64,000 nt of DNA from Dipteris shenzhenensis. Taxonomy: Eukaryota > Polypodiophyta > Polypodiopsida > Gleicheniales. The stretch is from assembly GCA_047967505.1 (NCBI GenBank), contig CM106540.1. One strand, written 5' to 3'. Shown here one piece after another: positions 23,801-36,310 of the stretch (within the stretch, counting starts at the first letter, position 1; the number at the start of each line of letters is the position of its first letter). A program made the position numbers and the translations under genes. Under the pieces are notes generated by a model. It did no database searches, had not been told where the DNA came from, and was given only the letters and a program-made list of their open reading frames with translations.

Positions 23801-26800
23801 CTCCCCCTTGAGCTCAATCCCAATTCTTGCACACCAAGCAGGTCTCTGAACTTGCGCAGCTTCTCTATGCCCAATGCCTTCATGAATATGTCAGCTACCT
23901 GATCCTTTATGTTGACATAAACTAGATCAATAAAACCTAGTAGAATCTTCTCCCACACATAGTGATAATGCACCTTAATGTGCTTTGTTCTAGCATGATA
24001 GATTGGGTTATTTGCCAAGTGTATACTACTCGTTGTCACAATAAATGACAACTAGCCCATCTGTAGACTGATGCATATCATAAAGTAGTTTACGCAACCA
24101 AGCTACCTCACATGCATCCATTGCTGCACCCTTATACTCAGCCTTTGTGCTCGACAAGGCAATTGTATGCTGTTTCTTGCTGCTCCAAGTCACTGTAGCA
24201 CTCCCAAAAGAGAACACATATTCACTAGTAGATCGTCTATTAGAAATACTACCAGCCCAATCAGCATCAATGTATCCATGCAACTATGATCTGAACCCCA
24301 GTCTCATAAAATAGTCCATACTGCAATGTGGACTTCACATACCTCAGTATACATCTAGCCACATCCAAATGCAGTTTCCTTGGAGCTTGCATAAACTGAC
24401 TTATCAACCCAACAGCATAGCTAAAATCTGGCTTGGTAATAGTCATATAAATCAAACTTCCTACTATGCGTCTGTACATAGTAGGGTCTTCTAGAAGCTC
24501 ACCTGCATCTGCGCTGAACTTCACATTTTGCTCCAACGGAACTGAAATAGGTTTACAGCCTATCATCCCATATTTGGACAGCATGTCCAATCCATACTGC
24601 CTTTGCAAGAGCCATATCCCACTTGTGGGTCTAATCACCTCAATGCCCAAGTAGTAACGCAACTCTCCCAAATCCTTCATCTCAAACTTCTGCTTCAATA
24701 GCATTTTCACATGAAGGATATCTTCATCACTATCAGCTGTGATGCTCAAGTCATCAACATAAATGACAAGCAGTATAATGCCTTTCTCTGTTTTTCTCAC
24801 ATAAAGTGAGAAATCTGCCTTAGAAATCTAAAAGCCAACAGTGACAAGATACTGTCCTATCTTGTCAGACCATGCTCTGGGTGCTTGCTTCAAGCCATAC
24901 AAGGCTTTCTTCAACCTTTGAACAAACTCAAGATGAACAGCATGAACATAACCTGGTGGCTACTCCATATAGACCTCTTCTTACAAATCACCATGCAAGA
25001 AGGCATTCTTTACATCCATCTGATGTAAAGACCATCCCTTTGATGTAGCCATAGCAATGACTACTCTTACGGTTGCTATCCTTGCAACCAGATTGAATGT
25101 TTCTTCATAATCAATGCCATATGTTTGTGCATACCCCTTGACAACTAATCTTGCCTTGTATCTGTTCACAGATGCATTTGCATTGTGCTTCACCTTATAA
25201 ACCAACTTGCAGCCAATCGCATTCTTGTCTTTAGGCAAAGGCACCAATTTCCATGTAGCATTTGCTTCCAAGGCATCCATTTCTTCATCCATGGCTTTCT
25301 CCCATTTTTCTTTTCCCATGGCTTGCTCAAAAGAAGTGGGTTCTAGTTCATGTATCACTTTGACCATATAGGCATAGTGAATGGCTGTAAATCCATCATA
25401 TTTTAGCCTATCCATAGGATACTTAACTTTGGTAGACCTGCACAAAATAGGCTCACTACTAGATGCTCTACAAACATCCCTTGTCTTCCTTACTACAGGT
25501 GTAACAACAGAATGAATACCCAACTCATCATCAAGGCTCTGTTCTGAGCCACTAGATTCACCATCCACATAAGAGTGACCTGCATTCACATCAAACATCG
25601 GCTGATCTACTTTCTCTTTTCCTTTTTATGATACTTGCATACCACTTTCTACATTGCTTTGAGGAGATCCTCCTGATCTCAATCTACCTGTCCATGGTGA
25701 AGTATGTGAACCACTGCTAGAGGACACTACAGGTCCACTAATATTTTGTGACTGCTGTTGTGAATTCTGTGCAGTATTGCCATTTTGTGCATCTACATCA
25801 TCAATCACATTTACTAGTTTATACCATCTGCTCATCTCATCAAAAACAACATCTCTGCTCACTGTAAATTTATGAGTAGAAGGGTTATAGCATCTATACC
25901 CTTTCTGCTCCTTTCTGCTGCAGAGAATAACCAATAAAGATGCACTTCGTAGCTTTTGAATTCAACTTGGATCTCAACTCATCTGGCACATGAACATAGG
26001 CAATGCAACCAAAAACTTTCAAATGAGAAATATCTGGTTTCCTACCAGTATACCTCTCCTCTGGTGTCATGCCATGTATTGCTCTAGTGGGAGTCTTGTT
26101 CATTATGTAAACTACTGTAGCAAGTGCTTCAGCCCAATAATAATCTGGAAGGTCTTTTTCATTGAGCATGGCAGGAGATACCTCTCCAATATGCCTGTTT
26201 TTCCTTTCTGCAAGTCCATTTTGATGTGGGGTATGACTGCATGAATATTGCTACTTTATGCCATGCTCCTACAGAAACCTTGCAAACTCATTTGAGAGGT
26301 ACTCTCCCCCTCCATCTGACCTTAGGCATTTTATTTGCAGGCTTGTTTCTTTTTCAACCATAGCTTTAAAAGCTTTGAAATGCCCAAACACTTCACTTTT
26401 CTTTTTCATAAAATACACCCAAACTTTCCTACTATAGTCATCAATAAAAGTGTTAAAATAATGACAGCCTCCAATAGATGCAGCTTTAGTAATCCACACA
26501 TCAGAGTGGATTAATTCCAATGGCCTCTTACTCTCTTGAACATAAATGGTTTCCTTGCCTATTTTCCAAATTGATAGGCTTCACATACCTTATGCATTTC
26601 TGCAACCTTGAACTTAGGCAATCTTGCAACAATATTTTGGGCTTGCATTAATTTAAGTTGCTATACATTAACATGACCAATGCGTTTATGCCAAATATCA
26701 ATATCTGCAACTACATCGGTCCCATGTGCAAACATTGCTGCACTCAATTCAGGCATGTCCCCATCCAATGTAAACATCTTGCCCTTCTTCTTCCCTTTTG

Positions 26801-28131
26801 CTATCAAGCGACCTTTGTTTTTCATATCCTCAACAAAGCATCCATGAGGATTAAATCTGACCTGCAAGCCCTGCTCAACCATTTGACCAACAGAAACTAG
26901 GTTCTTGGTGATATTCGGGACATGAAATACATCAGACATGTATTTATTTTTCCCATCCTGCATAAACAAAGGAATTTTACCAGTCTGCACAATAGGATGT
27001 GTAGTATCATTACCAGTCTCCACAAATCCTGGTCTTTCCATTTTTCTTGCATCCTGCATCCATTCTGCATGACTTGTCATGTGGTTTGATGCACCTGAGT
27101 CAACATACCATACATCATTGCTTTCTTCTGCACTTGTCACAGAATTGGTCATGTGCTGCACCATAAACAAATGCTCATTTCTGTCATCACCCTATCTACT
27201 AGAGGATGCATAATTGCCTTGCTGCAATTTTCCATTCATGATGTCATTCTACTTTTTATAGCAGTCTTTAGCCATATGACCCATTTTACCATAGTAGTAG
27301 CATTCAACATTACTGTTTGCATTTTGGCCTCTCTGCCATCCACCATGACCTCTTTGGCTCCCCCTGCCTCTAAAGTTACCATGTCCTCCTCCATAGGACT
27401 GGTTTTCTTGAAGTTGCTACATATTCTGATTTCTACCATGGCCTCCAGATCACAGCATGCTCTACCTCTACCTCTACCTCTTCCAGCATTTGAGTAGAAG
27501 ACAGTTTCTTTTCAAGTTTCTCTTGAAGAAGATGCACCACCATTTCTTTGCTCTTTAGAAATTAGAAGAGCAATCAACTCCTCAAAATCAGGAAATTTTT
27601 CACAGATGGCAATGGATGTCTGGAATTGTACATAATCCTTTCCTAGACCATTCAAGGTCACAGAAACTAAATCATCATCTTCCACTGGTGACCCAATGGA
27701 AGCAAGTGCATTTGCAATCTTCTTCACCTTCATGTGGTAGTCGTTGATGCTCATATTTTATCTCTACACATTATGCAACTCCTGCTTGAGTTGCATTTTC
27801 CTGGCTTGCGTATTTGTGCTCTTCTACATTTTTGTCAAAGTATCCCATGCCTCCTTCGGCGTGCTTGCATCCTGAATATGCATAATCACAGAATTTGAAA
27901 TACTAATAGACAGCCAGTACATAACTTTTCTGGCTCTCTCATGCCATCCTTTAAATGCCTGCAACTCCTGTTGATTGGGAATATTAGGAATAACTGGTTC
28001 TTGTTCAGCTCCAGTAATGAACTCCCAATAGCCTTTTCCCTTAAGGAAATTCATCAGTCTAAATTTCCATGCTTGGAAGTTGTTCTTGTTAAGCTTTTCA
28101 ATGATAATCTATGAAAGAGCATCAGATGCCA
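23761..28131 (-). pseudogene. Copia Gag-Pol polyprotein with stops and frameshifts
   Basis: Gag begins at the ATG at 28131 and includes FRLMNFLKGKGYWEF. The zinc knuckle (about 27275-27310) reads CYYYGKMGHMAKDC, so its second Cys is Tyr. The protease site WYVDSGASNHMTSH is intact. Pre-integrase has IDIWHKRIGHVNV. The integrase core keeps HSDVW, LRSDGGGEY and NGLAERKNRH, and then VFGCIAYVHVPDELR. RT has [13 protein letters not shown] before a stop near 24981, and the catalytic box LLVIYVDDLSIT is intact (about 24740-24775). RNase H has GYIDADWAGS, LSSTKAEYKG and IYCDNE. Several stops and frameshifts remain (for example after VNV, after HGDL and around 25900), so it is a pseudogene whose catalytic residues mostly survive. 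Confidence 0.95.
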
Positions 28132-28600
28132 TTACAAAACACTGCAAAATATTATGTCACTGCAAAAAACACAACTTCTGCCTCACAAGTGCAAATTTGC
28201 AAACCTGATGAAAGTGGTATTTGACCACACAGTCACTTTCTAGTGATGATTATGCATCAACAGGCAATAAGAATGATTGTGTCACTCCTAATATCTCTGC
28301 GCACAGGCATACGATGCAATTTCTATGGCAACTTTTCATCAACCTGCAGAATAGTGGTCGCACATAAAAACAGGGCACTTTCTTGAGTGCCTGCAGAAAA
28401 CTTACCACCAAAATGGGCCCCAAAATGGCCTTGCCACACCACAAAGGGCATCCCAATCTGAGACAGTGCACTCTTGCACTTTTTGACTGTGCTACCTGCA
28501 GAGATTTGCTCCCAAACTTGAAAAAGGAAAGCAACACTGATCCTCTTACCAAGACACCGCAAACTTGGTTTGCTTTCTTGAGCTCCTTACCACGAGCCGA

Positions 28601-28971
28601 GCTCTAATACCATGTGAAGAGAGTGGGAGAGAAGTAAGGAGTCTCACTTGCAGCTTTCTCACATACAAATGGGGGAATACACACAAAGGTGGAGGCTAAA
28701 AACAGTTTTCCTCTTCTTAGTTGTGAAAGCCAAAAGAACTTTCTCTCTAAGTACAAAAGGAATACGTGAACCCTATATGTGGGTCTCAAACCAAACTTAG
28801 CTAACCTAGGTGGCATACTAACTGAGCCACTAACTAGAGTACATAAAGATAGCTGTCATCCAGCTATTATTCATGGGCACTGTACCAACTGCATCTACAG
28901 CTAACAAGTCGGTGACATAAATACACAACGGTCACCCTGGCATATCACGAGTGGAGCTCGATATCTCAACA
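28601..28971 (-). repeat. 5' LTR and primer-binding site of the complete copia element
   Basis: The LTR (28613-28971) matches the 3' LTR. gctctaatacca at 28601-28612 is the complement of TGGTATTAGAGC, one base from the standard initiator-Met site. The interval 28132-28600 is non-coding leader. Confidence 0.95.
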
Positions 28972-28976
28972 AAGCT

Positions 28977-29220
28977 ATCCTCACGCTCTCCCTACCTTCC
29001 TCATGCTCTCTGCCTCTGCCACCTCCCTTTCTCATGCTCTCTGCCTCCCTCCTCACCCTCTTTGCTTCCTACCTCCCTTTCCCTCGCTACCCGCTGCCCT
29101 CCCTCCCTCGCTACCCTCTCTCCGCTGCTCTCTGATTTGCACCTCGCCTCTCTCCGCTCGCTACCCTCTCTCTGCTACTATCTTTGCGATCTTCCACAGA
29201 GCTTCATTCGATGACTAAGG
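28977..29220. repeat. CT-rich low-complexity tract
   Basis: Imperfect repeats of ctctctgcctccctcctcac and cgctaccctctctc types. Open frames on the plus strand are a by-product. Confidence 0.75.
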
Positions 29221-30039
29221 TGACTAATGATGACCGTTTAGATTTGCACACACATAGCTTCGTTCGGATCTGGAGCGGGAAAAGAACACAGAGCTTCATT
29301 CAACGAAGGTGACTAACGATGGTCTTCCCTTGAGCAGCTCTCTGCAAAGACGATGATCTTTTAGACGAACAACAGACTACAGCGTAGAATATAGACTATG
29401 TCTAGAAGCTTTTAAGATCCAGAGTTCAACTATACATAATATGATTTGCAACATGTAGATTTGCCTATTTGAACCTTACCCATCGATAGCTTGCAACAGA
29501 GGCTAGCTAATACACTATTTTCTGAAAGGATCTTGATTGCACAACCTGCTAGTCTTCTACAATGTGACGATGTTCTTGCTCTGATAGCAAACAAAAATCA
29601 CAGACAGACATCCTCTTGCAAGGTTTCCATTCAAACGAGAGGAAGAGGCCTCTCATTTTAAAACTTGCTAAGAACTGCCAACTAAGAACTTGTATGCAGA
29701 AGATGACCTCTCAGGCCTATTCTTTCGCAGTATTTCATTCACAAATAGATTCCTAGGAAAGACAGAACTAAAAATCATTTCAAAACAAAAAGAATCATGA
29801 TGTCTATCTTCTTGATGAGCGATTCGCTTCACAATCTCTCTTTTGATCTCTTCACAATATGTATGTCAATGGAAAGATTAAACTTTTGTTGTTGCAAGTG
29901 CAGGTTTTTTTAAGATCTACAACTATAAAGAACAAGTTTGCAAGCTTACCAAGAAAGCTCCACGAAACACAAGTACCAGCCACCAGGTAAGCTCTCCATC
30001 TCTTAGAATCTCACAATCTTGAGATGAGAAATTGAAAAT
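29221..30039. other. Unassigned, with one primer-site-like motif
   Basis: gctctgatagca at 29578-29589 differs by one base from the complement of an initiator-Met primer site. It could mark a decayed minus-strand LTR element with its LTR to the right. No paired LTR or coding domain is seen. Confidence 0.35.
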
Positions 30040-30200
30040 TCAAAACTTGAAATTGAATTTGAAATACTAGTGAGACATGAAAGTCAGGTTTGAAATTTGG
30101 AAATGAAAGTGAAGTTGAAATATAAGTACTAATTCGAAATTCAAATTTGAAAATGAAATTTTGAATTTGAAATTTCCACTTTAATTTTAAATTTTAAAAT
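30040..30200. repeat. AT-rich degenerate repeat
   Basis: Variations on gaaatttgaaattcaaa, partly self-complementary, leading into the palindrome array. Confidence 0.7.
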
Positions 30201-30204
30201 TTGA

Positions 30205-31324
30205 AATTCAAACCTTCCAAATCGACCTAGGGTCGATTTAGGAATTATCTAGATATGATAAAAACACACAAGAATTTTTTTTCCTTATAAAAAAAAGAAA
30301 TAATTCAAATTTAAACCTTCCAAATTGACCTAGGGTCGAATTATGAATTACCTAGATGTGTTAAAAACACACAATAAATTGTTTTCTTGAAAAAAATCAC
30401 ACACATGAAATTGACCTTGGGTCAATTTGAGGTGTACTGCTCATTAAGCATGCCACACACTCTAAGGCTTTTTAGATAGCTTGAAGTCATGATGTAGAAA
30501 TGCCATACTCTAAGGGAGATCATGCCTTCCATACATCCTACAAATCAACCTTGGGTCGATTTGAGAAGATCTAGCATAGAGTACACAGAAACATATACCA
30601 AGTAACACACACTGCAAATCAAGTGACATCTTTAGGTGTTTAACATAATGGCCAAGGCTCTACAAATTGACCTTGGGTCGATTTGACGATCTCTGCCACA
30701 CACAAACATATTGTAAGACACACCCATACACACTTGAAATCGACCTCAGGTCGATTTGAGATGTGGTAGCAAAGGGTATTGAACACAATGGACATGGTAT
30801 GCAAATTGACCTTAGGTCGATTTGATGATCACTCATACATAGAAACATTTTGAGAGTTTTCTCGAAGCAACACAACAAATGAGTTAAGCTTTTCAAATCG
30901 ACCTTGGGTTGATTTGATTACTACTCACACACTTACTCAGATGACCACACACACACACACACACACACACACTTACACACACACACACATATACACACAC
31001 ACCCAATGCAAATTGACCTTGGGTCGATTTCATGATCACTCACCCACACAAACATGAATGGCATACAATGCAAATCAAACCTAGGTCGATTTGATGATAC
31101 ACCCATACACACTTCAAATCGACCTCAGGTTGATTTGAGATGTGCTAGCAAAGGGCATTGAAAACAATGGGCATGCTATGCAAATTGACCTTAGGTCGAT
31201 TTGATGATCACTCATACACAGAGACATTTTGAGAGTTTTCCCGAAGCAACACAACAAATGAGACAAGCTTTTCAAATTGACCTTGGGTCAATTTGATTTC
31301 TACTAACACACTTACTCATATGAC

Positions 31325-31355
<31 letters not shown>

Positions 31356-32440
31356 ACACACACTCACTCGGACACACCTATACACATGCACACACACTGC
31401 AAATCGACCTTGATGATCACTCATCCACACCAATATGAATGGCATACAATGCAAATCGGACCTAGGTCATAGCAAAGGGCGTTGAACACAATGGACATGC
31501 TATGCAAATCGACCCTAGGTCGATTTGAGATGTAGTAGCAAAGGGTGTTGAACACATGCAAATCGACCCTAGGTTGAATTGCTTGATCACTCATACACAA
31601 AAACATTTTAAGAGTTTACTCAGACACACATACACACACACACACACACTGTAAATCGACCTTGGGTCCATTTGATAATCTTGTTTACTTAGATGATCAC
31701 TTCGATACAAAAAGACATGTTGGGAGTTTATCATAATTGGTAGGCTTTTCAAATCGACCTTGGGTCGATTTGATGATCACTCACCCACACAAACATGAAT
31801 GGCATACCTACACACTATTAATACAATGACACTGATTTGTTCACTTCAAGGATGTTTTTTATGAGTCACACATATATACAATACATTATAATTCATTACA
31901 CAAACACACAAGATTGTTCAAAAATACCCATGCACATTGCAAATCGACCTTGGGTCTCTTTGAGAGGCTTGTTTATCATAATTGCCAGGCTCATCAAATC
32001 GACCTTGGGTTGATTCAATGAGCACTCATGCACATCTACTTAGATGATCACTCATGCACACACACGTACACACATGTTCTAAGACATACTAAAACATGCT
32101 TCAAATCAACCTTGTGTCGATTTAAGAAATGCTAGAATATGATGTTGAACACAATGCAAATCGAACCTAGGTCGATTAGATGATGACTCAAACACCTAAA
32201 AACATGTTGAGATCTTTCAATATGATCACACACAATCACAAGTGGCACACTCATACACAATGCAAATGGACCTAAGGTTGATTTGCACTTTATGATTGTC
32301 TGTGGATCATTTGCATACATACAAATATACTTTCTAAGATAAATATATTCTAAAAGATTCTCCACACATTCCAAACATATCTATGTAGATGATCACTCAT
32401 ACACATACACAAACATATTCCAAGACACACCCATGCACAC
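30205..32440. repeat. TCGA-palindrome / CA-repeat array 2
   Basis: At least two dozen copies of caaatcgaccttgggtcga-type palindromes, for example near 30209, 30541, 30661, 30735, 30801, 30893, 31011, 31180, 31505, 31749, 31938 and 32101. Between them lie (CA)n blocks, gatgatcactcatacaca and acattttgagagtttt segments. A partial larger unit of about 377 bp (30787 and 31164) is visible. It is the same family as 21145-23100. Confidence 0.85.
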
Positions 32441-33270
32441 TTCACACGTTTGTTTAATGTTACTTCGACAGAGATTCAAGCAAATATCTTTCATTTCGTG
32501 ACTGCAAATCGGTTTCCAGGCTCCAGCAGCTCTAGTTTCAGTACAAAAGTTGTTAACGTCTTCATAAGGTTCATCACGGCATCCCTGCCAATCAGTTTCC
32601 AGACTCCAGTTCTCTTTTCAGGACAAAAGCCGTAAAATCTTTGTTTTATAGTCATCATACAATTCACGGGATCTTTTATATTACAATGGGTTTGCTAGCG
32701 AATCGATTTATCTAGTGTGCTCTGGAGTCCACAAACTGGCAGTTTTACCGTTTACCAGCTTTCCAGTTTACATGTAGCGCGTCAGAGAAGAGTCAGAAGA
32801 CTCACAAGTGCCTGATTGACGCGCTTGCATCAAGCTGCTTTCCCAATAACCTGCGAACATCATTGCCGACGGTTCCAAATTGCATCTGAACCGCTGGTGT
32901 GCTGGTTAGACATCATGTAAGACTCGGGATTTTGGACTCTGGAGATTGCAGTCTCGACGTCTCGTCCCATCACCAGCACAGTCGTCATCGTTGAGATGCG
33001 TGATTGCAGCCTGCTACCAGTAACTATAGCCCATCATCCATTGACCCAGAAGTTCACCGGTGAACCAGCGTTCATGAAAAACATGTTTTAATTTTCAAAT
33101 CAAACTCATAGCCGAATTTTATACTCTTTTGGAGCAAAGAAAATGGAGGTTGAAAACCCTTCACTACACGATTTACACTTTAATTTTTTTTAATATGCCA
33201 AAATTAGAAACCGTCTTGTAGCGCGTCAAAGCATAAATCGGTCAATGCATAAATCAGTCAGTGCTTCTTT
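32441..33270. other. Relatively CpG-rich unique sequence with a diverged ~80-bp duplication
   Basis: ctgcaaatcggtttccaggctccag (about 32503) and ctgccaatcagtttccagactccag (about 32587) start two diverged tandem copies. CpG is commoner here than in the flanks (gcgcgtcag, ttgccgacggt, ctcgacgtctcg). A 43-codon minus-strand frame from about 32990 is too short to call. It could be a host-gene remnant or a low-copy regulatory region. Confidence 0.4.
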
Positions 33271-35569
33271 AAGCTACCATGGACGATTTTTTGCCACATC
33301 TATATCTACTTATTTCGGAGATGCTACGTGGCACTCAAGGCTATGCCACGTGGTGCACAAAGGGCTACTCTCTCACACTTCTTTGCCCAACACGGTATGT
33401 CATGTGTGAGGAAATGGTAATAGAAGCATGTTTCCTGCCCAATAGGCTATTCAAAACCCCCCCCCTCTCTATCTCTCTCTCACGTGCACACAGCATCTAC
33501 CTCTGCTACTGTTCACAACACACTCTTCAGTTTTGTTCCCTTCTTCAATAAGTGTCGACCTGCTCCCTCTACCTCCATCCCTTCCGTCGGTGCTAACTCT
33601 CCCCCTCCCTCTCCATTGTCATTTTTATTGCTCCCTCAAATCCTTCTGAATGCTCCCCCCATCCACTCTTCTCCTCCCCCTTACCCCTCCCCCTCTCATA
33701 GCCATGGTATGCTACCTCTATTTCTGTCGCTCACATCTTCTACGCCATTTTGGACTTTTGAATCATCGACTCCCTTATATATACTTTTGTTGCACTTTTT
33801 CCAAGTTTTTAGTTATGTGTAATGCTTGGAAGTTTTAGGTTTTGTGGTGTAATTTTGTATTCATTCGAGCTTTGCTATTTGAAATGTTAAACATTTTTTG
33901 TGGGAAGGATAGTGTGATTCAAATTGGGGGAATGGATTGTGTGATTCAAATGGGTTTGTGCCAAGTTACAACTAGCAATAGACTCACAGAACTTACTTGC
34001 AATTCGTAGACCATCTACTCTTTAATCACTCGGATACTAATGAGAACTAGCAATGATGCTCTTCATATTTTGTTTCAGATTTTCTTATCTATGTATCCAT
34101 ATTTAATTGTGAGGTGTTACATGGCAATCAATGGTTAGTGCATCATGGCATTTCCACTGTGCAGCGTGGGGCATACCTTTCCCAACACGGAATGTGGTGG
34201 ATCGAGTTCACAATATTTTGTCCACCTCACTTTCCTCTTCACATCAGACCATGCCCACCTCGCTTCTATGCAAATTTGGCTTCCATTCCAAGTAGGCACT
34301 ATGGTTTAGAGAAAATCTATGTTCAATAGGAGGGGAGGCCAATGAGCTTGATACTTTGGTGCAAACTTGGCATCCAATAGTATGCCAATGTATTGGTGCT
34401 TGCTCTCTTTGGATGCATCGAGGCTGAAATACCTTTAGATTGTGTTTGCACTTTTGGTTCAAGCATTCTAAAGGGAGCATGACGAGAGACATTAGCAATG
34501 TGTCTTGGATTTTTCCAATATTATGCTCTATTCTTCCACTTTGAAATTGCTTCTCGATTTACTTTTGAGTTTTATATTGTAGTAATATGAAGCACTTGAA
34601 GCCATACATGCACGAGATACACAAGAATAGAATGCCTCCACCACGTTGAGATGTGATGGAGGTGCGCCTTAACCCATCATAGAAAGGCTTGCCATGTGGA
34701 AGTAGAGGAGAAGTTGGAGTGGAATGCAAGAGAAAAAGGGTGTGGGGCTGTACAAGATGAGTGAAACTATGCACGATATCCATGGAGGGAGCAAAGAAAG
34801 GCATAGCGAGATGTTGAGGCTAGAGGATCAAATGACTAGTGGCAGCAATGGATGTAATTCATGAACTCTCGATGTTGAATAGGTAATCCGCCAATTCAGA
34901 ATGTACAAAGAGGAGTGGATAGGTAGAGCTCACTTACTTTGCAATTCAAAGGCAAACCAAATTGGTATCTAAATATAGACACTAGACACATATACACACA
35001 TCTAAATAGTACTCAATAGTTGGTGTTTGGGTAGGTTGATAGAGATAGAATTTTCACCTTGGAGTCATAGTGGATAATTCACGCCAGGCAAGAATGATAG
35101 CAATGTGGTGACCTGAAGGTTGCATGACACTCCCATTTGGCTCAAATAGAAGTTGTTTCATGAGTATGTATGATTGGAGGCATTGATGATGAGGGGATGG
35201 AAGTTCTAGGGTCATCGAGCATGTTGCCATGAACATCTACAATCTATAAAGAGGAAGATGAGGACGTGGAAGATATTTGGCCAAGGATCTTATTGTTGTA
35301 AGCCTGAGTTTTATTGAGCGAGAGTGTGGAGCCTAGGGGACACCAAAGTCATGGGTTAATTCATGCTAAAGAAACAATATAAATGTGGTAACCTGTGGAC
35401 CGCAGGCCACTCCCATTTGGTGCCTATGGTGGAGGGGGTCTTAAAACTTGAAATTTTAAGATCCACCTTAAGACCCAGCGAAGTGGGTCTCTAACCCATC
35501 ATAGACAGGTCATGCTACTTGTGGTAGCTTAAAGGAGAAAGAGCATGGGAAATGCTACTATGTGCCATC
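33271..35569. other. Unassigned AT-rich sequence
   Basis: A short CT-rich run lies at 33457-33690. Two weakly similar segments (tacgtggcactcaagg near 33324 and ttacatggcaatcaatgg near 34118, each followed by cccaacacgg) suggest an old duplication. No coding domain on either strand. Confidence 0.5.
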
Positions 35570-36310
35570 CTTGCACTCTTGGATTATGACTAGCCCTTGG
35601 ATTACCACCCTTGGATGCTTGACTCTTAAACTACCACCCTTAGACCCTTAGACTGCCATAGGTTCTTAGACTACCACCCTTGGACTCTTGGACTACTAAT
35701 GGCTCACATATACACAATTATACATACACATATGCATACACACCACACATGTATACATGCTTAGAAAAACACACACATGCACACTCAAACACACACACCC
35801 ACATGCACACATATCTAGGTATGCATATGCACGTGTATATACATGCATGGAAGCATAGGTATACACACGCACATGTGTATACAACAAACACATATCTAGT
35901 AGTGCACACACATACACATGCACATATTCAAGCACTTGTCATGCTCACTCATACACTCACATGCAAGTGTGTGCATAAACACATACATTCTCACACATAA
36001 ACACATATGTCCACGTGTGTGTGAGAACGTGTGCACATGTGTGCGTGCACACACACATGCACATACACATGCACATATGTGATGCACACTAGATGCACAC
36101 ACATAAACACATATATGTGCATGTGCGCTCGCACGCGTGCACACACACACACACATGTGCATATGTACGGCCGCATGGGGGGTCACAAAAACACACACAT
36201 TTATAAACAGACACGAGATGCACATGCATGCGTACAAGCATGTGTGCAAACACACACAATTTTGATTGTGTAGGTGTGTGCGAGCGTGTGCATGCACCCA
36301 TATATGCAAC
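35570..36310. repeat. Minisatellite followed by a long alternating purine-pyrimidine tract
   Basis: 35570-35700 has ~20-bp units of the gactaccacccttagactct type. 35703-36300 is nearly all alternating CA/TG/CG (acacacatgcacac, gtgtgcgtgcacac, gtgcgctcgcacgcgtgc), the pattern that favours left-handed DNA. The frames on both strands are repeat artefacts. Confidence 0.85.

Larger units (their letters stand above)
23436..28976 (-). mobile_element. Structurally complete Ty1/copia element with target duplication
   Basis: The element spans 23441-28971 on the minus strand. The 3' LTR is 23441-23800 and the 5' LTR 28613-28971. They are about 360 bp each and differ at roughly 20 sites by eye, suggesting an old insertion. 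Both run TGTTGAGATATC...CTCTTCACA in element orientation. A 5-bp target duplication AAGCT flanks it (23436-23440 and 28972-28976). The primer site is TGGTATTAGAGC (complement at 28601-28612) and the polypurine tract AAGGGGGAG is at 23801-23809. All copia domains are present in the order Gag, protease, integrase, RT, RNase H. It interrupts the interval between the two TCGA-palindrome arrays. Confidence 0.95.

Noticed and set aside
23761-28131. Treating the complete copia element as an intact gene
   Set aside because: Stops and frameshifts occur in several domains and the zinc knuckle has lost a Cys.
32860-32995. 43-codon minus-strand frame in the CpG-richer block
   Set aside because: Too short, no homologous copy and no splice context that I could defend.
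35680-36309. Cys/His/Val-rich frames over the CA tract (up to 137 codons)
   Set aside because: Composition follows directly from alternating CA/TG; frames occur on both strands.
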